A program made the position numbers and the translations under genes. The notes beneath the pieces are model-generated. The model was not told the DNA's origin, ran no database searches, and was given only the letters and a program-made list of their open reading frames with translations. From NCBI GenBank assembly GCA_034925905.1, contig JAYFRL010000035.1, forward strand, positions 1-30,625: 30,625 bases of DNA. The letters run 5' to 3'. This document shows positions 15,584 through 22,918 of this stretch, one piece after another; position 1 is the stretch's first letter, and every line of letters starts with the position of its first letter. The DNA is from JAYFRL01 sp034925905. GTDB taxonomy: Bacteria > Bacillota > Clostridia > Lachnospirales > Anaerotignaceae.

Positions 15584-16013
15584 AGCTATCACCTTCCATT
15601 TCTTGTTCCGCACGAGAAACGATCTTACATTTTATAGGCAGCTTATGTGAAGCAAGACGAAGAGCTTCTTTGGCTATTTCTTCACTTACCCCGCCTATTT
15701 CAAACATTACTCTGCCGGGTTTAACAACCGCTACCCAATATTCAGGTGAACCTTTTCCGCTACCCATACGAGTTTCAGCAGGTTTCTCTGTAATCGGTTT
15801 GTCTGGGAAAATCTTTATCCAAACATTACCGCCACGTTTTATATATCTTGTCATGGCAACACGGGCCGCCTCAATCTGGCTTGATGTAATCCAGCTGGGA
15901 TTCATAGCAACCAAGCCATAATCTCCATATGTTACCTTATTTCCTCTTAAGGCGCGGCCTTTCATTCTGCCTCTGAATTGTTTACGTCTTTTAACTCTTT
16001 TTGGCATTAACAT
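15573..16013 (-). CDS. rplP: 50S ribosomal protein L16
   Basis: L16 (uL16) helps organise the A site and peptidyl transferase centre. The 146-residue product begins MLMPKRVKRRKQFRGRMKG and contains the MGSGKGSPEYWVAVVKPG block. The first ATG (16013) was kept because AAGGAGG is 9 nt upstream. It overlaps the rpsC stop by one base (TAATG) and the rpmC start by 11 bp, so three genes are translationally linked. Confidence 0.98.
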   Translation of the reverse strand: MLMPKRVKRRKQFRGRMKGRALRGNKVTYGDYGLVAMNPSWITSSQIEAARVAMTRYIKRGGNVWIKIFPDKPITEKPAETRMGSGKGSPEYWVAVVKPGRVMFEIGGVSEEIAKEALRLASHKLPIKCKIVSRAEQEMEGDSCEN

Positions 16014-16672
16014 TAGTGAGCGCCTCCTTCCTTTTTCGATGCTTTTACAGGAAGTACCTCTCCTTTATAAATCCAAACCTTTACGCCGACTTTCCCGTAC
16101 TGTGTATCTGCTTCCGCAAAACCGTAATCTATGTCTGCGCGCAATGTCTGAAGAGGAATGGTCCCGTCATGATAGCTCTCTGTTCTAGCCATATCGGCTC
16201 CGCCAAGGCGGCCTGCAACCGCTGTTTTGATTCCTTTTGCTCCAAACTTCATTGTCCTTCCCATAGCCTGCTTCATAGCACGGCGGAAAGTAACACGGGC
16301 TTCAAGCTGTGCTGCTATATTTTCAGCAACAAGCTGCGCGTCAAGCTCAGGTCTTTTGATCTCTTCAATATTGAGCCTAACTTCCTGATTTGTAAGCTTT
16401 GAAATCTCATTTTTAAGCTCTTCTATGGCCTGACCGTTTTTACCTATAACGATACCTGGTTTTGCTGTGTATACCGTTGCCTTAATCTTGCCTGAAGTTC
16501 TTTCAATCAGTATTTTTGAAACGCCCGAAGCATAAAGCTTCTTTTTGATGAATTTTCTTATTTTATAGTCTTCAACCAAATAATCGGCAAAGTCTTTTTC
16601 CGTATACCACTTTGTGTCCCAATCTTTGATTATTCCAATTCTTAAACCATGTGGATTAACTTTTTGTCCCAT
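16013..16672 (-). CDS. rpsC: 30S ribosomal protein S3
   Basis: S3 (uS3) forms part of the mRNA entry pore. The 219-residue product begins MGQKVNPHGLRIGIIKDWD and holds a KH domain with GIVIGKNGQAIEELKNEI near residues 73-90. The C-terminal half has QAMGRTMKFGAKGIKTAVAG. It follows rplV by 11 bp and overlaps rplP by one base. Confidence 0.99.
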   Translation of the reverse strand: MGQKVNPHGLRIGIIKDWDTKWYTEKDFADYLVEDYKIRKFIKKKLYASGVSKILIERTSGKIKATVYTAKPGIVIGKNGQAIEELKNEISKLTNQEVRLNIEEIKRPELDAQLVAENIAAQLEARVTFRRAMKQAMGRTMKFGAKGIKTAVAGRLGGADMARTESYHDGTIPLQTLRADIDYGFAEADTQYGKVGVKVWIYKGEVLPVKASKKEGGAH

Positions 16673-16683
16673 TGTTTACCTCC

Positions 16684-17073
16684 TTATCTCTCATTAAGGA
16701 TTATGGATATATGACTTGATCTTTTCAGTATTCTATATGCCCTGCCCTGTGCTCTGGGGTGGATTCTTTTTAATGTGGGGCCTTGGCCTGCATCAACATT
16801 TTCAACATATAATTTCCTGACATCCATACCTAAATTATTTTCTGCGTTGGCAACAGCCGATTTTAAAACCTTCTCAATTATCCTTGACGCATACCTTGGG
16901 GAATAGGCGAGAACGGCAGTTGCAGTTGCAACATCTTTGCCTTTTATCTGATCTAAAACAATTTTAGCCTTTGATGCAGGAATACCTACAAACCTTGCCG
17001 ATGCATGAGGCCTTTTGTCTTTAGTTTCAATGTTTCTTGTTTTTTTAATTTGGCTTCTATGTCCTTTTGCCAT
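16684..17073 (-). CDS. rplV: 50S ribosomal protein L22
   Basis: L22 (uL22) lines the exit tunnel with its beta hairpin. The 129-residue product has ARFVGIPASKAKIVLDQIKG and the hairpin region GPTLKRIHPRAQGRAYRILK. A short basic N-terminal extension precedes the core. It follows rpsS by 25 bp with an AAAGGAGG site. Confidence 0.98.
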   Translation of the reverse strand: MAKGHRSQIKKTRNIETKDKRPHASARFVGIPASKAKIVLDQIKGKDVATATAVLAYSPRYASRIIEKVLKSAVANAENNLGMDVRKLYVENVDAGQGPTLKRIHPRAQGRAYRILKRSSHISIILNER

Positions 17074-17098
17074 AAACGAAACCTCCTTTCAAAGCTTT

Positions 17099-17383
17099 TT
17101 AGCGTATCTTTGATTTCTTTTCAGCGTCTTTACCATGACCTCTGTATGTTCTTGTAAGCGCAAATTCACCAAGCTTATGGCCAACCATATCTTCGGTTAT
17201 ATATACAGGAACATGCTTCCTTCCGTCGTGAACAGCTATTGTATGACCTATCATGTCAGGAAATATAGTTGAACGGCGAGACCATGTTTTAATAACTGTT
17301 TTATCTCCTGCCGCGTTCATAACGTCTATTTTCTTTAAAAGATGTTCATCGGCAAAAGGTCCTTTTTTCAGCGATCTGCTCAT
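17099..17383 (-). CDS. rpsS: 30S ribosomal protein S19
   Basis: S19 (uS19) sits in the head of the small subunit. From the ATG at 17383, 7 nt after AAGGAGG, the product has 94 residues and starts MSRSLKKGPFADEHLLKKID. It ends TYRGHGKDAEKKSKIR. Seven additional upstream codons are open but cover the binding site. Confidence 0.98.
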   Translation of the reverse strand: MSRSLKKGPFADEHLLKKIDVMNAAGDKTVIKTWSRRSTIFPDMIGHTIAVHDGRKHVPVYITEDMVGHKLGEFALTRTYRGHGKDAEKKSKIR

Positions 17384-17434
17384 TAATAAGCCTCCTTCTT
17401 TCATTTCTTAAAGCCTTAGCAGGCTAAACTAAAA

Positions 17435-18265
17435 TCATCCGTTTCTACGGTGAACAATATACTTACTCGAAGTCTTATGTTTTTTCCTCGTCTTGTAACC
17501 AAGAGCAGGTTTGCCCCAAGGCGTCATTGGGCTTGGGCGTCCAATAGGAGCCCTTCCTTCGCCACCTCCATGAGGATGGTCGTTCGGGTTCATAGCTGAA
17601 CCGCGGACTGTAGGTCTTATTCCCATGTAACGGCTTCTTCCGGCCTTGCCGATTTTAACAAGCTCATGGTCTATATTCCCAACCTGACCAACCGTTGCGC
17701 GGCAATCTATTGGCAAAAGCCTCATTTCGCCGGACGGAAGCTTAATTGTCGCATATTTTCCTTCTTTTGCCATAAGCTGTGCAACATTTCCTGCCGAGCG
17801 AACAAGCTGCCCGCCTTTTCCCGGCTTCATCTCGATGTTATGGATACTTGCGCCGATTGGTATAAGTCTCATAGGAAGTGAATTTCCTGTTCTTACTTCG
17901 GCTTCTGTCCCGCTCATAACATTGTCCCCAACATTTAAGCCTACAGGAGCAAGGATATACCTTTTTTCTCCGTCTACATAATGTAAAAGAGCGATGTTTG
18001 CTGTTCTGTTCGGATCATATTCTATTGCAGCTACCTTTGCAGGTACTCCGTCTTTGTTGCGTTTGAAGTCGATAATCCTGTATTTAACTTTTGAACCGCC
18101 GCCTTTATGGCGAACAGTAAGTTTACCTTGATTATTCCTGCCCGAGTTTTTCTTAATATGAACAACCAGGGACTTTTCCGGAGCTGTTTTGGTTATTTCT
18201 TCAAATGTGGACACAGTCATGTGTCTTCTGGAAGGTGTATATGGCTTGTATCTTTTAATGCCCAT
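17435..18265 (-). CDS. rplB: 50S ribosomal protein L2
   Basis: L2 (uL2) is a primary 23S rRNA binder required for subunit association and peptidyl transfer. From the ATG at 18265 the product has 276 residues, starting MGIKRYKPYTPSRRHMTVS. The conserved C-terminal loop RGSAMNPNDHPHGGGEGRAP contains the essential histidine region. AAAGGAG precedes the start. Confidence 0.99.
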   Translation of the reverse strand: MGIKRYKPYTPSRRHMTVSTFEEITKTAPEKSLVVHIKKNSGRNNQGKLTVRHKGGGSKVKYRIIDFKRNKDGVPAKVAAIEYDPNRTANIALLHYVDGEKRYILAPVGLNVGDNVMSGTEAEVRTGNSLPMRLIPIGASIHNIEMKPGKGGQLVRSAGNVAQLMAKEGKYATIKLPSGEMRLLPIDCRATVGQVGNIDHELVKIGKAGRSRYMGIRPTVRGSAMNPNDHPHGGGEGRAPIGRPSPMTPWGKPALGYKTRKKHKTSSKYIVHRRNG

Positions 18266-18337
18266 CTTCTCCACTCCTTTCAAGCAATTATATAATCTTA
18301 CACGTTTCCGTGTGTTTCGTATTAAAAAGTAACTGTA

Positions 18338-18637
18338 TTACATTCCTTGGAACAATTCGATGTCTTTACTGTTTTGGGTCAAAGTTACAACAGCTTTTTT
18401 CTTCTTGGCTGTTTTTCCATAAATCATGCCTTTTCTTTTGGGTTTCCCATCGTAATTCATTGTGTTTACGCTTTTAACCTTAACGCCTTCAAACATTTTT
18501 TCAACAGCTTCTTTGATTTGGGATTTGTTTGCATCCGGGTTAACAAAGAAGGTATATTTTTTGCTTTCAAGCATTGACATGCTGTTTTCTGTAATTACAG
18601 GCTTAAGTATTACGTCATAATATTTTAAATCTGCCAT
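18338..18637 (-). CDS. rplW: 50S ribosomal protein L23
   Basis: L23 (uL23) at the tunnel exit is the docking site for trigger factor and SRP. The 99-residue product has VILKPVITENSMSMLESKKY at about 9-28 and the VKSVNTMNYDGKPKRKG stretch. Its ATG shares a base with the end of rplD, so the genes are coupled. Confidence 0.98.
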   Translation of the reverse strand: MADLKYYDVILKPVITENSMSMLESKKYTFFVNPDANKSQIKEAVEKMFEGVKVKSVNTMNYDGKPKRKGMIYGKTAKKKKAVVTLTQNSKDIELFQGM

Positions 18638-19257
18638 TATGCGTACACCTCCTCAATTTTCGCTACAGCATCTTTTGTTACTACAAATGTATCATAAGAA
18701 AGGATATCATGAACATTTATCGTTCCTACGGAAGCCGTTTTAACCTCCGGTATGTTTCTTGCGGAAAGGATTACGTTTGTGTTTGAACCATCCATAACTA
18801 TAAGGGCTTTGCCGCAATTGATATTCTTTAAAACTTTTGCCATTTCGTTTGTTTTTACTCCGTTAAGTTCAAGTTCGTCTAAAACGATTATCTTGCTTTC
18901 AGCAACTTTAACACTTAAGGCTGATTTTAAAGCAAGCCTTTTAACCTTTTTATTAAGCTTAAAGGAATAATCCCTCGGCTTTGGGGCAAAAACAACTCCA
19001 CCGCCTACCCACTGCGGAGAACGTATGGAACCTTGCCTTGCACGGCCTGTGCCTTTTTGCTTGTAAGGCTTTTTTCCGCCGCCTCTTACCTCTGCACGTG
19101 TTTTTGCACTCTGCGTTCCCTGTCTCTGGTTTGCAAGATACTGTACGACAGCAAGATGCATAACATGCTCATTTATATCTACGCCGAATATTTCGTCTTT
19201 AAGTTCAATTGAGCCAACCTCTTGACCATTCATATTAATTACTGCAACATTTGCCAT
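18637..19257 (-). CDS. rplD: 50S ribosomal protein L4
   Basis: L4 (uL4) has a long loop in the exit tunnel. The 206-residue product includes KTRAEVRGGGKKPYKQKGTG and ARQGSIRSPQWVGGGVVFAP, which form that loop (about residues 52-92). In Gammaproteobacteria L4 represses the S10 operon. The leader described upstream of rpsJ is different in sequence, and L4 control should not be assumed here. Confidence 0.98.
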   Translation of the reverse strand: MANVAVINMNGQEVGSIELKDEIFGVDINEHVMHLAVVQYLANQRQGTQSAKTRAEVRGGGKKPYKQKGTGRARQGSIRSPQWVGGGVVFAPKPRDYSFKLNKKVKRLALKSALSVKVAESKIIVLDELELNGVKTNEMAKVLKNINCGKALIVMDGSNTNVILSARNIPEVKTASVGTINVHDILSYDTFVVTKDAVAKIEEVYA

Positions 19258-19284
19258 GTGTTAATCCTCCTTTCGTAAAGTTTC

Positions 19285-19914
19285 TTAAGCCTTTACGCTG
19301 TCTTTTATAACAAGTATTGTGCCTTTAGGTCCCGGCACAGCGCCTTTTATCAAAAGTAAATTCTTTTCTGCATCCGCACGAACAACCTCAAGGTTTTGAA
19401 CAGTTGTATTAACAGCTCCCATATGGCCCGGCATTCTTTTGCCTTTTTTAACACGCCCCGGAGTTGTTCCTGAGCTTAAAGAACCAAGTGCCCTGTGGTA
19501 TTTGGAACCATGAGCCATAGGACCTCTATGCTGACCATACCTTTTAATTGTTCCCTGGTATCCCTTACCTTTGGATACTCCGCTAACGTCAACTCTTTCA
19601 CCAGCTTCAAAAACATCCGCCTTTATTTCCGAACCGATTTCATATGCCGAAACATTTTCAAGCCTAAATTCTTTTAATATTTTTTTAGCGGCAACTCCCG
19701 CTTTTTCAAAATGACCTGTTTCAGGTTTCGTCATTTGCTTTTCTTTAACAGCTCCGAAGCCGATTTGTATAGCTTCATAGCTATCGTTTTCCATTGTTTT
19801 TTTCTGAACGACAACACATGGGCCTGCTTCAAGAACAGTTACAGGAACTAAATTCCCTTTTTCAGTGAAAACCTGCGTCATTCCGACTTTTTTAGCTATT
19901 ATAGCTTTCTTCAT
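19285..19914 (-). CDS. rplC: 50S ribosomal protein L3
   Basis: L3 (uL3) is an assembly initiator whose tip approaches the peptidyl transferase centre. The 209-residue product begins MKKAIIAKKVGMTQVFTEKG and has the conserved GQHRGPMAHGSKYHRALGSL block near residue 128. It follows rpsJ by 100 bp, the second-longest gap inside the ribosomal cluster. That gap contains a stretch rich in A and T but no clear promoter. Confidence 0.99.
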   Translation of the reverse strand: MKKAIIAKKVGMTQVFTEKGNLVPVTVLEAGPCVVVQKKTMENDSYEAIQIGFGAVKEKQMTKPETGHFEKAGVAAKKILKEFRLENVSAYEIGSEIKADVFEAGERVDVSGVSKGKGYQGTIKRYGQHRGPMAHGSKYHRALGSLSSGTTPGRVKKGKRMPGHMGAVNTTVQNLEVVRADAEKNLLLIKGAVPGPKGTILVIKDSVKA

Positions 19915-20014
19915 TCTTACACCTCCTGATTTCTACAGCGGATTATGCTTAAAAAGCACAATCATTCTAGTTTAATATAAGATGCTTTTTGCCGCTTATA
20001 TAAACCATTTTGGA

Positions 20015-20329
20015 TTATTGCATAATTTTTAATGTGATATCAACGCCAGCCGGAAGATCAAGACGTGATAAAGCGTCTACCGTCTTTGGTGTAGGCATTA
20101 ATATATCGATCAGCCTCTTATGCGTTCTCATTTCAAACTGCTCTCTTGAATCCTTATACTTATGCACAGCGCGAAGTATAGTTACTACTTCTCTCTTAGT
20201 GGGAAGCGGAATAGGTCCGCTGATTTGCGCATCAGTTTTCTTTGCAGTTTCGATAATCTGCGCTACTGATTGATCAATTAATTTGTGATCGTAAGCTTTA
20301 AGACTGATTCTGATTTTTGGGTTTGCCAT
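20015..20329 (-). CDS. rpsJ: 30S ribosomal protein S10
   Basis: S10 (uS10) is a head protein of the small subunit, also known as NusE for its antitermination role. The 104-residue product begins MANPKIRISLKAYDHKLID and ends DLPAGVDITLKIMQ. AAAGGAGGGG lies about 9 nt upstream of the ATG. It is the first gene of the S10-spc-alpha supercluster, behind a leader of about 220 nt. Confidence 0.99.
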   Translation of the reverse strand: MANPKIRISLKAYDHKLIDQSVAQIIETAKKTDAQISGPIPLPTKREVVTILRAVHKYKDSREQFEMRTHKRLIDILMPTPKTVDALSRLDLPAGVDITLKIMQ

Positions 20330-20355
20330 ACAAAAAGTCCCCTCCTTTTCGTACT

Positions 20356-20475
20356 TTAAGTTTCAGCACGACAAGTGGTGACTGCACACTTATCCGGGTG
20401 TATCATATTTCCTGCATAGAGCAACAAACAGACTTCCCATAATATCCGTACAGTGACCTTGTCGCCCGGTTTCAT
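20356..20475 (-). other. Small upstream ORF in the rpsJ leader (39 codons), coding status uncertain
   Basis: An ATG at 20475 opens a 39-codon frame beginning MKPGDKVTVRILWEV and ending CRAET, with its TAA 26 nt before the rpsJ ATG. The ATG overlaps the TGA of a preceding 22-codon frame that starts near 20540. The nearest purine-rich stretch, GAGGAG, is 13 nt away, so the binding site is poor. Both arms of the leader helix lie within it, so conservation of structure could keep it open by chance. No homology is recognised. Confidence 0.2.
20368..20465 (-). promoter_or_regulatory. Structured rpsJ leader element with a long-range helix
   Basis: In the transcript, the segment 20465-20448 pairs with 20387-20368: 8 bp, a 2-nt bulge, then 2 bp, a C-C mismatch and 7 bp. 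Together that is 17 pairs enclosing a 60-nt internal region. Such a helix by chance is unlikely in AT-rich leader DNA. It ends about 40 nt before the rpsJ start. Autogenous control of the S10 operon is the natural role to propose. I cannot match it to a named leader family. Confidence 0.5.
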
Positions 20476-20496
20476 GAACTGGACATCGCTCCTCGG

Positions 20497-20517
20497 AAAA
20501 AACCTGCATAAATGCAG
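20497..20517 (-). terminator. Terminator-like hairpin early in the rpsJ leader (candidate attenuator)
   Basis: CTGCA TTTA TGCAG (20504-20517) is followed on the minus strand by G and six T residues (20497-20502). It lies about 35-55 nt after the predicted transcription start. The stem is short, so efficiency is uncertain, but the place suits attenuation before the ribosomal genes. Confidence 0.35.
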
Positions 20518-20558
20518 CAACCTTCCGCATCAACACTCATAATGTCACAACACAAATT

Positions 20559-20587
20559 AGTATACACTAAAACAATTTCCATGGCAA
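20559..20587 (-). promoter_or_regulatory. Promoter of the S10-spc-alpha supercluster
   Basis: TTGCCA (20582-20587) and TATACT (20559-20564) on the minus strand are 17 nt apart. The predicted start near 20552 gives a leader of about 220 nt before rpsJ. Upstream lies a run of A and T residues that could act as an UP element. Confidence 0.75.
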
Positions 20588-20882
20588 GAATTTTTTTTTA
20601 TTATTTCCGAATTTTTGTAAGAACTTTTTGGTATTTTAGACTGTATTTTTAAACATTATAAACAAAAAGCAAGGACTGTGTATTTAATAAAATACATATT
20701 TAAAGCTTCATAGTGATATTTGTTTAAAAATTCTTGCAAAATTAATTTAAAAACTGTATATATTATATACTCAATTTTCTTTCTTTATTTGTCCAGTATA
20801 TATTTTTGTTTTAAAAAACATCTTTTAATTAATTCGGATTGGTATTAAACTAAACTAAAGAATATTGAAAGGGAAGGTGCAT
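20588..20882. other. AT-rich divergent intergenic region between rpsJ promoter and the flavoprotein gene
   Basis: This stretch separates the minus-strand ribosomal cluster from the plus-strand genes. It is very rich in A and T with several poly-T and poly-A runs. No gene, repeat or stable hairpin was found apart from a possible plus-strand promoter, TTGCAA (20734-20739) and TATATA (20757-20762) with a 17-nt spacer, which would leave an untranslated leader of about 110 nt. Confidence 0.5.
20734..20762 (+). promoter_or_regulatory. Possible promoter of the flavoprotein gene
   Basis: TTGCAA and TATATA are 17 nt apart. In DNA this AT-rich such matches arise easily, so the call is tentative. Confidence 0.35.
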
Positions 20883-21503
20883 ATGAAGGTTCTGGCTATA
20901 AACGGAAGTCCAAAGGCAAAAGGAAACACTTTTCATGCTTTAAATACAGTTTGTTCTTCGCTTTTGGAAGAAGGTATTGATTCTGAGATAATACACGTCG
21001 GAAACAAAAAGATATCAGGATGCATGGCCTGCCATAAATGCTTTGAAACAGGAAGGTGCATATTTAACGACGAGCTTTTTGACGAATGGATGGAAAAAAT
21101 GTATGCCGCCGACGGAATTATACTGGGCACCCCCGTATATTACAGCGGAATAAACGGAACAATGAAATCTTTCCTTGACCGGGCTTTTTTCCAGAAGCAA
21201 AGAAATTTCCGCCATAAATTAGGGGCTTCCGTGGCTGTTTTGAGACGCTCCGGCGGCGTTGCAACCTTCGACCAGCTTAATCATTATTTCACGATTTCCG
21301 AAATGCCCATTGTTTCATCTCAATATTGGAATGTTATACATGGCCATACCGAAGGAGAAGTTTTGATGGACTACGAAGCCCTTGCCGCATTAAAAGCCTT
21401 GGGTAAAAACATGGCATGGCTGTTAAAAATGATAGAAGCTACGCAAAATACAATCGAAAAACCAAAAGAACAGGAAATAATAAGGACAAACTTTATAAGA
21501 TAA
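20883..21503 (+). CDS. Flavodoxin-fold NAD(P)H-dependent reductase, iron-sulfur flavoprotein type
   Basis: The 206-residue product has the FMN-phosphate motif NGSPKAKGNT at 7-16 and the flavin-binding stretch GTPVYYSGINGTMKSFLDR near residues 85-103. Between them is SGCMACHKCFETGRC with cysteines 47, 50, 53 and 59, spaced CX2CX2CX5C. That compact motif is the 4Fe-4S site of the iron-sulfur flavoprotein (Isf) group, electron-transfer or reductive detoxification proteins of anaerobes. The substrate is unknown. The ATG at 20883 follows AAAGGGAAGGTG, and an earlier in-frame TTG is less likely. It is monocistronic, closed by a strong terminator. Confidence 0.88.
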   Translation: MKVLAINGSPKAKGNTFHALNTVCSSLLEEGIDSEIIHVGNKKISGCMACHKCFETGRCIFNDELFDEWMEKMYAADGIILGTPVYYSGINGTMKSFLDRAFFQKQRNFRHKLGASVAVLRRSGGVATFDQLNHYFTISEMPIVSSQYWNVIHGHTEGEVLMDYEALAALKALGKNMAWLLKMIEATQNTIEKPKEQEIIRTNFIR

Positions 21504-21535
21504 AAACAAAGGCATGGTATCATGCCTTTGTTTTT
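21503..21535 (+). terminator. Intrinsic terminator after the flavoprotein gene
   Basis: AAAACAAAGGCATG and its exact complement form a 14-bp stem around the loop GTAT, followed by a T run. It starts at the last base of the stop codon. Confidence 0.9.
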
Positions 21536-21616
21536 AATATCCCACCCTATTAAAAGCAATAAACTCATCGGCAATTGCTAAAACCATCTTTTAAATTTCG
21601 CTATTGGAGTGATATT

Positions 21617-22123
21617 ATGGAATTTGAAACAATAAAGGCAAACATACAGCTAGCTGAAGATATGGGCTATGTACATTCTAAATCATGGCAGAAAGCTTAT
21701 CGCGGGATTATTCCAGACCATGTTGTGGATGCATTTACACCTGAAAAACGCACAGAAGTCTTTAAGGAAGCTATTGCATCAAGACCGGAAGAATATTATT
21801 TGTTTAAAGCAAATTCTATTCCTGCCGGAATTGCATTGCTCCACAAAAGCCATGAAAAAAACGCTGTTGATACGGACGGTGAAATATATGCCATATACTT
21901 TCATCCTGATTTTTGGGGAACTGATGTCACACATAAAGCTTTTGAATTTTGTATTAACAGATTAAAGGAACGCGGCTTCACAAAAATAAATATCTGGGTG
22001 CTGGAAGATAATAAACGTGCACGTAAATTTTATGAAAAATACGGCTTCGTTTTTGACGGTTCAAAGCAACAAGTTGAATTGGGGAAGCCGTTGACCGAAA
22101 TACGTTACTCTAAAAACGTATAA
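21617..22123 (+). CDS. GNAT family N-acetyltransferase
   Basis: The 168-residue product has the N-terminal signature SKSWQKAYRGIIPDHVVDAF (20 residues), common in small GNAT enzymes, and the C-terminal acetyl-CoA region INIWVLEDNKRARKFYEKYGF. The acetyl-CoA pyrophosphate loop is unusual: where the family has Q/R-x-x-G-x-G/A, this protein has DFWGTDV, with Asp in the second small position. It may be a divergent but active enzyme. The acceptor is unknown. The ATG at 21617 was chosen because GGAGTGAT lies 7 nt upstream. The frame opens 14 codons earlier without a binding site. No clear promoter was found in the 80 bp before it. Confidence 0.85.
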   Translation: MEFETIKANIQLAEDMGYVHSKSWQKAYRGIIPDHVVDAFTPEKRTEVFKEAIASRPEEYYLFKANSIPAGIALLHKSHEKNAVDTDGEIYAIYFHPDFWGTDVTHKAFEFCINRLKERGFTKINIWVLEDNKRARKFYEKYGFVFDGSKQQVELGKPLTEIRYSKNV

Positions 22124-22164
22124 AAATAAAGGGATTGCCTTTAAAAAAGCAATCCCTTTATTTT
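22123..22164. terminator. Bidirectional intrinsic terminator between convergent genes
   Basis: AAAATAAAGGGATTGC and its exact complement (16 bp) flank a 10-nt loop. The A-rich and T-rich arms give a T tract on both strands, so it serves the GNAT gene from the left and the DUF4430 lipoprotein gene from the right. Confidence 0.9.
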
Positions 22165-22192
22165 ATACCCTTAATTTTTATATTCCACCGCA

Positions 22193-22897
22193 TTATCCGC
22201 AGGTGTAAATAAATTCTATTTTATCTCCTTTGGAAACCTTATATTCGGAACACGCATAGGCAGGCATTTCTCCGTTTACATAATAAAGCCAGCCTGAAGA
22301 TGTCCCGTAATCAAATTCGGATATTCCGTTTATCCCGCTTATATAATACGAGTTTAAAAACGGGGATTTTGTGTATTCCACGTCTATCCCTTCATTTCCC
22401 AGGGCTAAAATCAAAATGTCAAAAACGCTCTCACCCTCATCAAAGCTTACTTCTGTAGAATTTAATATATATCCGCTTTGTGGCAATCCCAGTTCCTCAG
22501 GAGTTGCAAGGCCTTTTTCAAATATTGCCGATACGTTTACGGAAATGCTGCATAAGTTTTGTGCTTCTTTATTATCGTTTTCAGGCTTTGATTCCGCATC
22601 CGCAGTCTTTTCAACCGCAGGAACCGCACTTTCCGTAGTTCCAGCCTTTGTTTCTTCACCCTTTTTGGCAATGCTTACTTCTGTTTCTTCCTTAATAAAA
22701 GCATCATCATTTTGAGGTTCGGCTGCAGAAGCTTTTTCATCCTCTAAAGCCGTATCAACCCCCGAGACTTCTTTATCCGAAGATTCAGCAACCTCTTTTT
22801 GCGGCAAAACATCTCTCTTAAGCGTGGCTTTCGCAGAACACCCTGAAATAACGGTTAAAACCAAAACAAATAACAGCAGAAATTTAATCCTTTTCAT
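22193..22897 (-). CDS. Lipoprotein with a C-terminal DUF4430 (transcobalamin-like) domain
   Basis: The 234-residue product has a lipoprotein signal with the lipobox VISGC, making Cys20 the lipid-anchored residue. A low-complexity Glu, Ala, Lys and Thr rich linker (about 25-110) follows, then a DUF4430 domain (about 115-234). The domain shows SVFDILILAL, FDYGTSSGWLYYVNG and KGDKIEFIYT. DUF4430 corresponds to the C-terminal domain of transcobalamin and intrinsic factor. It is the second gene of an operon, 21 bp after the SLH protein gene, which carries the same domain. Binding of a corrinoid or similar ligand at the membrane face is inferred, not shown. Confidence 0.85.
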   Translation of the reverse strand: MKRIKFLLLFVLVLTVISGCSAKATLKRDVLPQKEVAESSDKEVSGVDTALEDEKASAAEPQNDDAFIKEETEVSIAKKGEETKAGTTESAVPAVEKTADAESKPENDNKEAQNLCSISVNVSAIFEKGLATPEELGLPQSGYILNSTEVSFDEGESVFDILILALGNEGIDVEYTKSPFLNSYYISGINGISEFDYGTSSGWLYYVNGEMPAYACSEYKVSKGDKIEFIYTCG

Positions 22898-22918
22898 TTC
22901 CGTTCCTCTTCCATATTT

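Noticed and set aside
15584..15613. An ATG start for rpmC ten codons upstream.
   Set aside because: It has no ribosome binding site and makes L29 longer than the family. The GTG at 15583 has AAGGTGAT at good spacing.
20510..20552. E. coli-type S10 leader controlled by L4.
   Set aside because: Neither the sequence nor the arrangement of hairpins matches, and that mechanism is known mainly from Gammaproteobacteria.
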